The position numbers and the translations under genes were made by a program. The notes beneath the pieces were generated by a model. It was not told the origin of the DNA and did not search any database. It saw nothing but the letters and a program-made list of their open reading frames with translations. Shown piece after piece: positions 1-9,001 of a DNA stretch of 55,813 bases. The first letter of the stretch is position 1. Each line of letters begins with the position of its first letter. The stretch comes from an uncultured Porphyromonadaceae bacterium (GTDB taxonomy: Bacteria; Bacteroidota; Bacteroidia; Bacteroidales; Muribaculaceae), in contig UQLL01000016.1 of assembly GCA_900541835.1 (NCBI GenBank), positions 1 to 55,813 of the forward strand, read 5' to 3'.

Positions 1-57
1 TAATGAGGTTCTGTCTCGATGCGCCAGTCTGAAAAATCAAATAATAGAACCTCCCAT
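1..57. other. Composition break with a short inverted repeat at the window edge
   Basis: These bases are clearly richer in A and T than the receptor gene next to them. GAGGTTCT at 5-12 and AGAACCTC at 46-53 form a perfect 8-base inverted repeat. The receptor frame stops here at 37-39. This could be the end of an inserted element or a contig end in repeated sequence, but too little is visible to name it. Confidence 0.35.
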
Positions 58-1131
58 ATGTGTGGTGTGGAGGCGGAAGGGGTCATGGCTGCCGGGGAAG
101 TTGTGATAGTCGCCTGTACGCTGGTCGTTGTCGTTGGGGGTGCGTCCGTAGTCGAACTGGTAGGTGAGCGTGAGGGTGTGCTGCTTGCTGCCCGGGAAGG
201 TGTGCTGGTATGAGGCGTTGGCCGACACTCCCATACGCTGGTAATGGGAGTGAAAAGTGCGGTTATAGCTCCACTGCAGCACCTCGTCGACGGAGCTCAT
301 GGAGATGAACTGCGAAGTTGTCTGTCTGGTAGAGTTCTTGCTGTAGTTGGCGGAGAGAGTGAAGAGGTTGAGGGTGTCGGGTTCCCAGGAGAGGTCGATG
401 CCGCCCTGCCAGTAAGTGAACTTGCTGAGGCTCTGGCCGTCGGAGCGGTAGAAGTGGTTGAGGTCGTCGCCCAAGTCCTCGCGCTCGGAGCGGCGGCGGT
501 TATGGGAGCGGAGAATGGAGCCGTTGTATCCGTTGAGGCGGGCGGCGACGGTGACGTTGCGCACCTTGGCGCGAATGTATCCGGAGCCTGAGTAATAGCC
601 GTTGCCGAATCCGCCGCGGAGGTTTCCACTGTAGCCCTCGAGGCTCTGCTTGGTGGTGGTGATGATGTTGAGGATTCCGCCGGTGCCCTCGGCCTCGTAC
701 TTGGCGCCCGGGTCGGTGATTACCTCGATGCGCTTTATGGAGGAGGCAGGCATGGCCTTGAGCACGGCCTTGGGGTCGCCCGAGAGCATCGGGTCGGGCT
801 TGCCGTTGACGTATATCTTGAAGTTGCTCTGCCCCTTGACCTTGATGTTATCTTCACCGTCAACGCTGACCATGGGGACTTTTCGCAACATCTCCATGAC
901 GGTGTTTGTGCCGGCCGAGGGGTCGTGCTCGACGTCATATGTTAACTTGGCGCCGTCACTCTTGATGAGTTCGCGGCGAGCCATCACCACCACCTCGTCA
1001 AGCTCCTTGACAGAGTCGGCGGCCAGGCTGTCGGTCGGCTGCGTGGTGGATATGGAGGCTTGCGCGACGGCGGGCATCGCGCAAGTCAGTAAAACGAGAA
1101 CCTTGGATAAGGTGCGGATAGAGAAGTTCAT
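37..1131 (-). CDS. Outer-membrane beta-barrel (TonB-dependent receptor-like) protein, 3' truncated
   Basis: The 364-residue product opens with a signal peptide (about residues 1-25) followed by a plug-like region: a DEVVVMARRE segment, LRKVPMVSVDG, the NFKIYVNGKPDPML stretch and IKRIEVITDPGAKYEAEGTGGILNI. From about residue 170 it alternates short strands rich in Y, G and N, as in OMP_b-brl_3 outer-membrane barrels. Family members are usually about twice as long, so most of the barrel is missing. The frame ends at 37-39, just where base composition shifts. A +1 frame stays open from about position 60 to the window edge, so either a frameshift or an insertion is possible. The natural role would be uptake or binding of a ligand at the outer membrane; no ligand can be inferred. 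Confidence 0.75.
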   Translation of the reverse strand: MNFSIRTLSKVLVLLTCAMPAVAQASISTTQPTDSLAADSVKELDEVVVMARRELIKSDGAKLTYDVEHDPSAGTNTVMEMLRKVPMVSVDGEDNIKVKGQSNFKIYVNGKPDPMLSGDPKAVLKAMPASSIKRIEVITDPGAKYEAEGTGGILNIITTTKQSLEGYSGNLRGGFGNGYYSGSGYIRAKVRNVTVAARLNGYNGSILRSHNRRRSEREDLGDDLNHFYRSDGQSLSKFTYWQGGIDLSWEPDTLNLFTLSANYSKNSTRQTTSQFISMSSVDEVLQWSYNRTFHSHYQRMGVSANASYQHTFPGSKQHTLTLTYQFDYGRTPNDNDQRTGDYHNFPGSHDPFRLHTTHMGGSII

Positions 1132-1251
1132 TCTTGCATTCAGTTGTTTTCTGCCTTATTGACGCCGATGGCGCCTAAATAATTACAACGAATGTAAAAA
1201 TTTCTCAATTGAGCTGACGAGTCAGCGGGGGCGCGTCGTGGCCTGTTGCCG

Positions 1252-2769
1252 TCAGCGGCGTCGGCGCACGAGCAGGAAGGCAAGCAACAGTATCAGCAGC
1301 ACTCCCCCACCGATGGTCCAGGGTAGCCAGGAGCACATCGCCGCTGACGGTACCTGGTCGCGGAGGGCGGACGCACCAGGGCGCGTCCCTACATGGGAGT
1401 CGCTCGTCGTGTCGGCGGGCAGCGCGGGTGCCACCTCTGGCTCGGCGTATTCGACGGCGAAGATGTTGACGGCGTTGCCGCCGAAGCCCTTGCGCCCCTG
1501 GGAGGTGACGACCACCAGGGAGCCGTCTGGGGAGACGTCCAGCCCGACCGGGTAGGAGTCTACCGGCGCCACGGCCAGGACTTCCATGCTGCCGGTGGCG
1601 ATGACGTACAACTCCGAGGAGCGGTTGCAGGCGGCGAAGAGGAAGCGGCCCGAGGGCGACAGCTCGATGGTGCGTACGCTGCCGCCGACCTTCACGCTTT
1701 TCAGTCCGCCGACGCGGAACTGCCTGACCTGTCCGACCTGTCTGGTTCGTCCGACTGCGGCCAAGATGGAGTCCGTGGGCAAAGAGAGGACTTTACCCTG
1801 GAAGGACTGGGAGAAGAAGACGCGGTCTTTGCCCTGCACGATGTGGCGGACGCCGAAGAGAGCCGGTATCCAGCCGAGCCACTGCATGCGGCGGACGTCG
1901 ATGACGGCCACGGCGCCGCCCATGCCGCTGACCAGCAGCAGCGAGTCGCCAGGCAGGAATAGGGTGCCGCGCAGGGAGTATCCGCTGCCGGTATCGCGGT
2001 CGCGGGCCTCCGTGAGGCTGTAGTTGAGCGGATGGCGATGGTCCACCACCACCGGCTTGAGATGGCGCCACTGCCGCAGGTCCGACGAGGAGATGTCGAG
2101 GAAGCCGACCGTATTGTCGCCCCAGTGGGTGATGGCCAGCAGGCGTCCGTCGCCGCTGACGCGCACCATCTTCGGTATGGGACCCGTCTCGAAGAGGCGC
2201 ACCACCCTGTCGGTACGGGTGTCGATGACAGCCATTGCCGAAGGGTCCTGGGCGTTGATGTCGAAAGTGCGGCGGTAGAATGGCACAAAGAGGTAGCGGC
2301 CGTCGGGGGTGAGGGTACTCTCCACGGGCTTGCCGCGAAAGGCCCGCTTCTCGCCGCCCGGATAGTGCGTGAAGGGATAGAAGCCGCTTGCCGGCGCCCA
2401 CAGGTCGCCCTGCCCGGAGGTGTAATTGTAGTCGATAACCGACAGCTTCTCCAGCGTCCGGGAATCGTACACTACGGTGCGGCACCCTTCCAGGGAGTTG
2501 ACGTAGAACTTACTGCCGTCGGCGGAGAAGGATATGGACTTGGGCGATGCTATGGCGGCGTCGAAATGCTCACCGGAGCCGTAGCCGAGGCGCTTGTCGC
2601 TCAGGCGCAGGCGTATGGAGCCATCCTTGGCCGCAGCCTCCTGCCCGACTTTGGAGCGGACTACCGGCGGCACGTCGGCCGGGCGCCCGGCATTGGCGTC
2701 CCGCTCCTGCGCACACAGGCAGAGTCCCGATAACAGGAACGCCATAGCGGCCAGGGAACGAACACCCAT
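1252..2769 (-). CDS. YncE-like beta-propeller protein with C-terminal membrane anchor
   Basis: The 505-residue product begins with a signal peptide ending near CLCAQ. It contains repeated propeller-blade phrases such as SFSADGSKFYVNSLEG, TLTPDGRYLFVPF, VSGDGRLLAITHWG, LSPSGRFLFAACNRS and VSPDGSLVVVTSQG, each followed by a strand ending in a V/I-D type turn. This matches YncE/cytochrome cd1-like propellers. A single hydrophobic helix (WTIGGGVLLILLLAFLLV) followed by RRRR closes the protein, suggesting anchoring in the inner membrane with the propeller outside the cytoplasm. It starts only 8 bases after the stop of the S24 repressor gene, so the two are probably co-transcribed. The biological role is unknown. 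Confidence 0.8.
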   Translation of the reverse strand: MGVRSLAAMAFLLSGLCLCAQERDANAGRPADVPPVVRSKVGQEAAAKDGSIRLRLSDKRLGYGSGEHFDAAIASPKSISFSADGSKFYVNSLEGCRTVVYDSRTLEKLSVIDYNYTSGQGDLWAPASGFYPFTHYPGGEKRAFRGKPVESTLTPDGRYLFVPFYRRTFDINAQDPSAMAVIDTRTDRVVRLFETGPIPKMVRVSGDGRLLAITHWGDNTVGFLDISSSDLRQWRHLKPVVVDHRHPLNYSLTEARDRDTGSGYSLRGTLFLPGDSLLLVSGMGGAVAVIDVRRMQWLGWIPALFGVRHIVQGKDRVFFSQSFQGKVLSLPTDSILAAVGRTRQVGQVRQFRVGGLKSVKVGGSVRTIELSPSGRFLFAACNRSSELYVIATGSMEVLAVAPVDSYPVGLDVSPDGSLVVVTSQGRKGFGGNAVNIFAVEYAEPEVAPALPADTTSDSHVGTRPGASALRDQVPSAAMCSWLPWTIGGGVLLILLLAFLLVRRRR

Positions 2770-2777
2770 ATTCTATG

Positions 2778-3434
2778 CTACTTGCGGGCCACGCAGGCCT
2801 TGACGGCGTAAACGTTAAGGACGTCGTCCATGTCCACGTCGAAAGGAGCGAAGATGGGGGACGGGTTGACGGAGATGCACTTGACGGAACCCGGCTTGTC
2901 ACTGGGCACGAGCACCTTGATCACCAGGCCGTTACGGGTATCGAGAACGTAAGCCTTGCCCCATTCTATGAAGGCGTTGGCGTCGATTTTCTTGATGAGG
3001 GCGATGGAGCCGTTGGGGTACTCGGGGGCCATGCTATCGCCGGTAATGGGCACGGCGAGGTCTACGCCATCGATGGGCGAGATCATCATCTCGCAGTCGC
3101 GCAGACGCACCTGCTGGGAGAAGTTGGTCAAGGAGCCGCCGTGTGCGCTGACGGGTACCAGGGGAACCATGCAGAGTTCCCGTTTCTCTTCGTCCGGCTT
3201 GCCGAACATCTCACCCTCGCCGGTGAGCACCCACCGAGGATTGACGCCGAGGTTCTTGGAGAGGTTCTCCAGGAAGGCGTTGGTGAGTTTCTCCTTGCCG
3301 GTGGTGATGCCGGAGAAGTAGGGGCTTTTGTAGCCCAGGGCCTTGGCCATGTCGCTTTTGAGCTGGACTCCGCGCTTGCCGAATCCCATGCGCAGCGCCT
3401 CGTTGAGCCGCTTGGTTACTTCGTCATTTTCCAT
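2778..3434 (-). CDS. HTH transcriptional regulator with S24 (LexA/CI-like) peptidase domain
   Basis: I chose the ATG at 3432-3434 (MENDEVTKRLNEAL, 218 residues), because the longer open frame upstream runs through the lipoprotein gene and has non-coding composition. Residues 1-75 look like a helix-turn-helix of the XRE type (DMAKALGYKSPYFSGI, NLGVNPRWVLTGEGEMF). The C-terminal half is an S24 domain with the nucleophile in ITGDSMAPEY and a likely general-base lysine in GLVIKVLV. Such proteins repress promoters and in phage or SOS systems cleave themselves; in Bacteroidales many are chromosomal regulators with unknown targets. The following gene encodes a beta-propeller protein and is probably in the same transcript. 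No target operator was identified. Confidence 0.85.
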   Translation of the reverse strand: MENDEVTKRLNEALRMGFGKRGVQLKSDMAKALGYKSPYFSGITTGKEKLTNAFLENLSKNLGVNPRWVLTGEGEMFGKPDEEKRELCMVPLVPVSAHGGSLTNFSQQVRLRDCEMMISPIDGVDLAVPITGDSMAPEYPNGSIALIKKIDANAFIEWGKAYVLDTRNGLVIKVLVPSDKPGSVKCISVNPSPIFAPFDVDMDDVLNVYAVKACVARK

Positions 3435-3483
3435 ATTTAGACAGGCGTGTGGAAGATCTGAATGTATGGTGTGCTGGTTATTT

Positions 3484-3897
3484 TCAGTCAGTTGTGTGGA
3501 TGCACCTGATGTCCATGGTGCCGTATAAGCTGGTGGCGCGGAGTTCGATCCATTCCGCGGACTTGCCGTCGAGGATGCGGAAGCGAGTGGTGGTCCCGTC
3601 GCCGATGTGGGCGCTGAGGATGCTCCTGTCAGCCTCCCAGCGGCCCCTGCCGGTGCCGAAGTAGCCCACGGACTCGTACATGCCGGTGGCGGAGAAGTCG
3701 AGGTAGGTGGTCTCGTAGGTCCAAGGACGCCAGGCGTCCTTGTCATCCTGGCGCATGGACTCGACACGCCAGCGTCCGTATGCCAGGGTCGATTCGGGGT
3801 AGTCAGGTTCATCGTCGCCGCAGGCCGTGAGCGCCAGGGCGGAAGTTATCAGCGTCACTGCAAGAAGCAGCTTCAATGTCAGTTTATTCAGCGTCAT
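3484..3897 (-). CDS. Small lipoprotein, lipocalin-like
   Basis: The start at 3895-3897 (MTLNKLTLKLLL, 137 residues) gives a signal peptide that ends in a lipobox (LALTAC) followed by GDDEPD, so the mature protein should be lipid-anchored. An upstream in-frame ATG at 3909 would add only four residues. The rest (YGRWRVESMRQ, TYETTYLDFSATGMYES, GRWEADRSILSAHI, FRILDGKSAEWIELRATSLY) reads as short beta strands with W and Y at strand ends, as in lipocalin-like domains of Bacteroidales lipoproteins. Ligand and role are unknown. A divergent promoter pair at 3970-4017 separates it from ddl. Confidence 0.7.
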   Translation of the reverse strand: MTLNKLTLKLLLAVTLITSALALTACGDDEPDYPESTLAYGRWRVESMRQDDKDAWRPWTYETTYLDFSATGMYESVGYFGTGRGRWEADRSILSAHIGDGTTTRFRILDGKSAEWIELRATSLYGTMDIRCIHTTD

Positions 3898-3969
3898 TTC
3901 CACGTACAATCACTGCCCGACGACCCGGCTGAGAGAAGCCCCGGAAGACGTCGGCAACTTTTAATCGTG

Positions 3970-4000
3970 CAAAGATACAAATAATGTGTTGAACGTCAAA
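3970..4000 (-). promoter_or_regulatory. Promoter of the lipoprotein gene
   Basis: On the minus strand TTTG (3997-4000) is followed after 19 bases by TATCTTTG (3970-3977), the Bacteroidetes -33/-7 pattern. It is interlocked with the plus-strand promoter of ddl. Confidence 0.7.
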
Positions 4001-4017
4001 AAAAATTGCTAACTTTG
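3989..4017 (+). promoter_or_regulatory. Promoter of ddl
   Basis: TTG (3989-3991), 18 bases, then TAACTTTG (4010-4017). Transcription would start near 4025, giving a leader of about 100 bases before ddl. The -33 element lies inside the spacer of the opposing promoter. Confidence 0.75.
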
Positions 4018-4126
4018 CAGCCGAAAAATTAATCAGCAGGCTGTTCCGGGTCCTTGACAGACTATCGCGAGGGACAGCCGGCAGGCAGGCGGGAGCGTCG
4101 AGGCATTCCCGCATAACGCATTGACA

Positions 4127-5326
4127 ATGAAGACCAACGTAGCAGTATTTTTCGGAGGGCGCAGCGTGGAGCACGAGATTTCGGTGATTTCCGCCCTGCA
4201 GGCCATACACGCCTTCGACGCCGACAAGTATAACGTCATTCCCGTCTACATTTCCAAACAGGGCCGCTGGTACACCGGGCCGGAGCTGCTGGAGGTGCGC
4301 AACTACCGCGACATGAAAAAGCTCACCGCCCATGCCACGGAAGTGTACATGCGGCCGGAGTTCGGCGACTACAGCCTCTACCGCGCCGAAGGGAACATGT
4401 GGGGAAAGAAGGCTCCCGTGGTCGCCCGCCTGGACGTGTCCGTGCCAGTGCTTCACGGCACCAACGGCGAGGACGGCATCTTCGAGGGCGTGCTGCAGAC
4501 CATCGGCCTGCCGTTCGCAGGCTGCGACGTGCTGGCAAGCGCCAACGGCATGGACAAGATCACCATGAAGATGATACTGCGGTCGTGCGGCGTGCCCGTG
4601 GTCGACTACGTATGGTTCACCGACGGACAGTGGCGCACCGGCCGCCAGGCGCTGATAGAGCAGGTTGAACGCGAACTCGGCTACCCCGTCATCGTCAAGC
4701 CCGCCAACCTCGGCTCCAGCGTGGGCATCGGCAAGGCCGCCGACCGCAAGGAGCTCGAAAAGGCCGTGGACAACGCCGAGCGCTTCTCCTCCCGCCTCAT
4801 CGTGGAGCATATGGTGGGCAAGCTCAAGGAAATCAACTGCTCAGTGCTGGGCGACGCCGACGACTGCCGCCCCTCAGTGTGCGAGGAGCCCGTCAAGACC
4901 GGCGACTTCCTCAGCTATGAGGACAAATACATGGGCGGCGGCAAGGGAGGCTCCAAACAGGGCATGCAGAGCAGCGAGCGCCGCGTGCCCGCCGACCTGC
5001 CCGACGAGGTCACCAGGCGCATCCAGCACCTGGCCTGCGAGACATTCCGCTGTCTGGGATGCCACGGCGTAAGCCGCGTCGACGTCATGATCGACGAGGA
5101 GGACGGACAGATTTACGTCAACGAGATCAACACCATTCCCGGCTCGCTGAGCTTCTACTTGTGGGAGGCCACCGGACTCAGCTTCCCGGCGCTCATGGAC
5201 GAGCTGGTGCGCCTGGCCTTCGACCGCAAGCGCAAGGAGGAACTCAAGACCTTCAGCTTCGACAACAACATATTCGCCATGGGCGGCGCAATAGGCGCCA
5301 AAGGCTCCAAGGGCACCAAATTCTGA
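4127..5326 (+). CDS. ddl: D-alanine--D-alanine ligase
   Basis: This ATP-grasp enzyme joins two D-alanines to make the dipeptide that ends the peptidoglycan stem peptide. Visible motifs are NVAVFFGGRSVEHEISVISA at the N terminus, HGTNGEDGIFEG, the ATP-binding KPANLGSSVGIGKA, the substrate-side DKYMGGGKGG loop and the metal/phosphate-binding EINTIPGS near the C terminus. At 399 residues it is somewhat longer than the usual 320-370. The ATG at 4127 is preferred to a TTG six bases upstream. A short non-coding gap separates it from ileS, which may be co-transcribed. Confidence 0.93.
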   Translation: MKTNVAVFFGGRSVEHEISVISALQAIHAFDADKYNVIPVYISKQGRWYTGPELLEVRNYRDMKKLTAHATEVYMRPEFGDYSLYRAEGNMWGKKAPVVARLDVSVPVLHGTNGEDGIFEGVLQTIGLPFAGCDVLASANGMDKITMKMILRSCGVPVVDYVWFTDGQWRTGRQALIEQVERELGYPVIVKPANLGSSVGIGKAADRKELEKAVDNAERFSSRLIVEHMVGKLKEINCSVLGDADDCRPSVCEEPVKTGDFLSYEDKYMGGGKGGSKQGMQSSERRVPADLPDEVTRRIQHLACETFRCLGCHGVSRVDVMIDEEDGQIYVNEINTIPGSLSFYLWEATGLSFPALMDELVRLAFDRKRKEELKTFSFDNNIFAMGGAIGAKGSKGTKF

Positions 5327-5415
5327 TAATAGAGACGACGCACACCGAGATTCTGCTCGATGGCAACTGCAGAACAATAGCTAATTGAGGACGCCACTCT
5401 CAACTATAGACTAAA

Positions 5416-8400
5416 ATGGCTAAACGCTTTCCCGAATATACAGCTCCGCTGAACCTGTCGGAGATCAACAAGGAGATACTCAAGGTCTGGGACGCCCACC
5501 AGCTGTTCGAGGCCAGCATGCGCCAGCGCGAAGACGGTCCTTCGTTCGTCTTCTACGAAGGTCCCCCGTCGGCCAACGGCAAGCCGGGCATCCACCACGT
5601 CATGGCCCGCACCATCAAGGACATCTTCTGCCGCTACAAGACCATGCAGGGCTACTGCGTGCGCCGCAAGGCCGGCTGGGACACCCACGGCCTCCCCGTG
5701 GAACTCGCCGTGGAAAAGAGCCTCGGCATCACCAAGGAGGACATCGGCAAGAAGATTTCCGTCGACGACTACAACGACGCCTGCCGCCGCGAGGTGATGA
5801 AGTACACCGCCGAGTGGACCGACCTCACCCACAGGATGGGCTACTGGGTGGATCTCGACGACCCCTACATCACCTACGACAACCGCTACATCGAAAGCGT
5901 GTGGCACCTGCTGGCAGAGCTCTACAAGAAGGGCTACCTCTACAAGGGCTACACCATCCAGCCCTACTCGCCGGCCGCCGGCACGGGCCTCAGCAGCCAC
6001 GAGCTCAACCAGCCCGGCTGCTACCGCGACGTCAAGGACACCACCGCCACCGTGCTCTTCGACATCCTCGACCCCAAGGAGGAGATGACCGGCTGGGGCA
6101 GGCCCTGCTTCATGGCCTGGACCACAACCCCCTGGACCCTCCCCTCCAACACCGCCCTGTGCGTCGGCCCCAAATACGAATATGTGGCCGTGCGCACCTA
6201 CAACCCCTACACCGGCGACAAACTCACCGCCGTGATGGTGAGCGACCTGGTCAAGGCCTACTTCAGGCCCGAGGGCGAGAAAGCCGACATGGACGCCTAC
6301 CAGAAGGGCGACAAGGTGCTTCCCTACCGCATCGCCGGCTCCTGGCGCGGTTCGGAGCTCACCGGCATGCATTACGCACAGCTCATGCCCTGGGTCAAGC
6401 CGCTGTTCCAGGTGAATGACAGCGCCTCGGCCGAGGTACGCGACTACGCCGCCGCCCACCCCGAGAAGTGCTTCGAGGTGCGCAACGACCGCTTCGTGGA
6501 GGGCGCAGACCTCGCCTTCCGCGTCATCGAGGGCGACTACGTCACCGTTGACGACGGTACCGGCATCGTGCACATCGCCCCCACCTTCGGCGCCGACGAC
6601 GCCAAGGTCGCCAAGGCCGCCGGCATCCCCTCCCTGTTCATGATCAACCGCCGAGGCGAGACGCGCCCCATGGTCGACTTCCAGGGCAAGTACTACCTGC
6701 TCGATGACTGCGCGCCAGCGTTCGTGGAGAAGTGCGTCGACGTGCCCCTCTACTCCGGCTACCAGGGCAAGTACGTCAAGAACGCCTACGACCCGCGCTT
6801 CAACCAGGGCGGCTACGACGCCAAGGCCGCCGAGAAGGCCGAGGACCTCAACGTCGAGCTCAGCATCGGGCTCAAGCTCCAGGGCAAAGCCTTCCGTGTG
6901 GAGAAGCACGTGCACAACTACCCCCACTGCTGGCGCACCGACAAGCCCGTGATCTACTACCCGCTCGACAGCTGGTTCATCCGCACCACCGCCGCCCGCG
7001 ACACCCTCATCGACCTCAACCACACCATCAAATGGAAGCCGGCCGCCACCGGCACCGGCCGTTTCGGCAAGTGGCTCGAGAATCTACAGGACTGGAACCT
7101 CAGCCGCTCCCGCTACTGGGGCACCCCGCTTCCCATCTGGCGCACAGACGACGGGCTGGAGGAAATCATCATCGGCGACTTCGCCACCCTCAGCGCCGAA
7201 ATCGACAAGGCTGTCGAAAAGGGCTTCATGTCCGCCAATCCACTTACAGCCAAGGGCTTCCGTCCAGGCGAATACACCAAGGAGAACTACGGACGCTTCG
7301 ACATCCACCGCCCGTACGTCGACGAGATCATCCTCGTCTCCCCGTCGGGCAAGCCGATGAAACGCGAGACGGACCTCATCGACGTGTGGTTCGACTCCGG
7401 CGCCATGCCCTACGCCCAGTGCCACTACCCCTTCGAGCACAAGGAGGACCTGGAGAGCGGGCGCGTCTTCCCCGCCGACTTCATCGCCGAAGGCGTGGAC
7501 CAGACACGCGGCTGGTTCTACACTCTCCACGCCATCGCCAGCATGGTCTTCGGCTCCGTCGCCTACAAGGCAGTCATCTCCAACGGCCTCGTGCTCGACC
7601 GCAACGGCAACAAGATGAGCAAGAAGCTCGGCAACGCCATCAACCCATTCGACAACATCGAGCGCTTCGGCTCCGACGCCGTGCGCTGGTACATGATCGA
7701 GAACTCCCAGCCCTGGGACAACATCAAGTACGACGAGGAGGGCGTGGCCGAAGTCAGCCGCAAGCTCTTCGCCACCCTGCACAACACCTATAAGTTCCTG
7801 GCCCTGTACGCCAACGTCGACGGTTTCGATCCCGCCGCCCCGCAGGTGCCCCTTGGCGAACGCCCTGAGATCGACCGCTGGATTCTCTCGCTGCTCAACA
7901 CCCTGGTCAAGGAAGTGCGCTCCGACCTCGACGACTACGAGCCAACCAAGGCTGCCCGAGCCATCTCCGCCTTCGTGGGCGACAACCTCTCCAACTGGTA
8001 CGTGCGCCTGAACCGCAAGCGCTTCTGGGGCGGAAAGATGGACAGCGACAAGCTCGCCGCCTACCAGACCCTCTACACCTGCCTGCGCACCGTGGCCCTG
8101 CTCATGGCTCCCTTCGCACCCTTCTACTCCGACCGCCTCTACAACGACCTCACGGCCCTGGGCGGCGAATACTCCTCAGTGCACCTGGCCCTCTTCCCCG
8201 AAGTGGACGAGGCTGCCATCGACCCGGCCCTGGAGCGCCGCATGGCACTCGCACAGGTAATCACCAGCAACGTCCTGGCCCTGCGCCGCAAGGTCAACAT
8301 CAAAGTGCGCCAGCCACTGGCCGTGCTCATGGTGCCCGCCGTAGACAACGACCAGATGCAGGCCATCGAGCTGATAAAAGACCTCGTGGCCGCCGAAGTC

Positions 8401-8970
8401 AACGTCAAGGAGGTCCGCATCACGCCTCCCGGACAGTCAGAGCTCGTCAAGCGCATCAAGGCCGACTTCAAGAAGCTCGGTCCCCGCTTCGGCAAGATCA
8501 TGAAGCTGCTCGGCAAGGCCATCACCACCATGAGCCAGGCCGACATCGCCCGTCTTGAGAACGAAGGCACCTTCACTTTCGCCGACCTGCCCGACTCGCC
8601 CGGCATCACCCTCGATGACGTCGAAATCATCCCCGAGGACGTACCTGGATGGGTTGTCGCCAACGAGGGCAACGTCACCGTGGCGCTCGACATCACCCTG
8701 ACGCCCGAGCTGCGCGCCGAGGGCATGGCCCGCGAGCTGGTGAACCGCATCCAGAACCTGCGCAAGTCCATGGGCCTGGAAATCACCGACCGCATCCGCG
8801 TCACCCTGAGCCACACACCCGAGACAGAACAGGCACTCGCCTCCTTCCGCGACTACATATCCACCCAGGTGCTCGCCGACGCGCTGGCGCTCACCGACAC
8901 CCCCGCCGCCGAAGCCGCCGACCTCGACATAGACGGTCTCCACGTCAAGGCCCTTATTGAAAAGATTTAA
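5416..8970 (+). CDS. ileS: Isoleucine--tRNA ligase, long eukaryote-like type
   Basis: Charges tRNA-Ile with isoleucine. The class I signature HIGH appears as GIHH (residues 58-61, after GPPSANGKP), and KMSKK is at 733-737. The CP1 editing region is recognisable between (TWTTTPWTLPSNTA; GTGIVHIAPTFGADDA). The C-terminal part has the anticodon-binding helices and an extension without an obvious cysteine zinc site. Length (1184) and motif form fit the IleS2 or eukaryote-like branch rather than the roughly 940-residue common bacterial type. Members of that branch are often poorly inhibited by mupirocin, though nothing here tests that. It follows ddl and precedes a DksA-like gene. Confidence 0.95.
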   Translation: MAKRFPEYTAPLNLSEINKEILKVWDAHQLFEASMRQREDGPSFVFYEGPPSANGKPGIHHVMARTIKDIFCRYKTMQGYCVRRKAGWDTHGLPVELAVEKSLGITKEDIGKKISVDDYNDACRREVMKYTAEWTDLTHRMGYWVDLDDPYITYDNRYIESVWHLLAELYKKGYLYKGYTIQPYSPAAGTGLSSHELNQPGCYRDVKDTTATVLFDILDPKEEMTGWGRPCFMAWTTTPWTLPSNTALCVGPKYEYVAVRTYNPYTGDKLTAVMVSDLVKAYFRPEGEKADMDAYQKGDKVLPYRIAGSWRGSELTGMHYAQLMPWVKPLFQVNDSASAEVRDYAAAHPEKCFEVRNDRFVEGADLAFRVIEGDYVTVDDGTGIVHIAPTFGADDAKVAKAAGIPSLFMINRRGETRPMVDFQGKYYLLDDCAPAFVEKCVDVPLYSGYQGKYVKNAYDPRFNQGGYDAKAAEKAEDLNVELSIGLKLQGKAFRVEKHVHNYPHCWRTDKPVIYYPLDSWFIRTTAARDTLIDLNHTIKWKPAATGTGRFGKWLENLQDWNLSRSRYWGTPLPIWRTDDGLEEIIIGDFATLSAEIDKAVEKGFMSANPLTAKGFRPGEYTKENYGRFDIHRPYVDEIILVSPSGKPMKRETDLIDVWFDSGAMPYAQCHYPFEHKEDLESGRVFPADFIAEGVDQTRGWFYTLHAIASMVFGSVAYKAVISNGLVLDRNGNKMSKKLGNAINPFDNIERFGSDAVRWYMIENSQPWDNIKYDEEGVAEVSRKLFATLHNTYKFLALYANVDGFDPAAPQVPLGERPEIDRWILSLLNTLVKEVRSDLDDYEPTKAARAISAFVGDNLSNWYVRLNRKRFWGGKMDSDKLAAYQTLYTCLRTVALLMAPFAPFYSDRLYNDLTALGGEYSSVHLALFPEVDEAAIDPALERRMALAQVITSNVLALRRKVNIKVRQPLAVLMVPAVDNDQMQAIELIKDLVAAEVNVKEVRITPPGQSELVKRIKADFKKLGPRFGKIMKLLGKAITTMSQADIARLENEGTFTFADLPDSPGITLDDVEIIPEDVPGWVVANEGNVTVALDITLTPELRAEGMARELVNRIQNLRKSMGLEITDRIRVTLSHTPETEQALASFRDYISTQVLADALALTDTPAAEAADLDIDGLHVKALIEKI

Positions 8971-9001
8971 ACTTCATCACTATCACTAATGTAAGTAATA
9001 T

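Noticed and set aside
2778..3434. Prophage repressor
   Set aside because: The S24/HTH protein resembles phage repressors, but no phage genes are near; chromosomal regulators of this type are common.
5404..7023. A 539-codon minus-strand frame opposite ileS
   Set aside because: Antisense shadow of the aminoacyl-tRNA synthetase; no recognisable domain.
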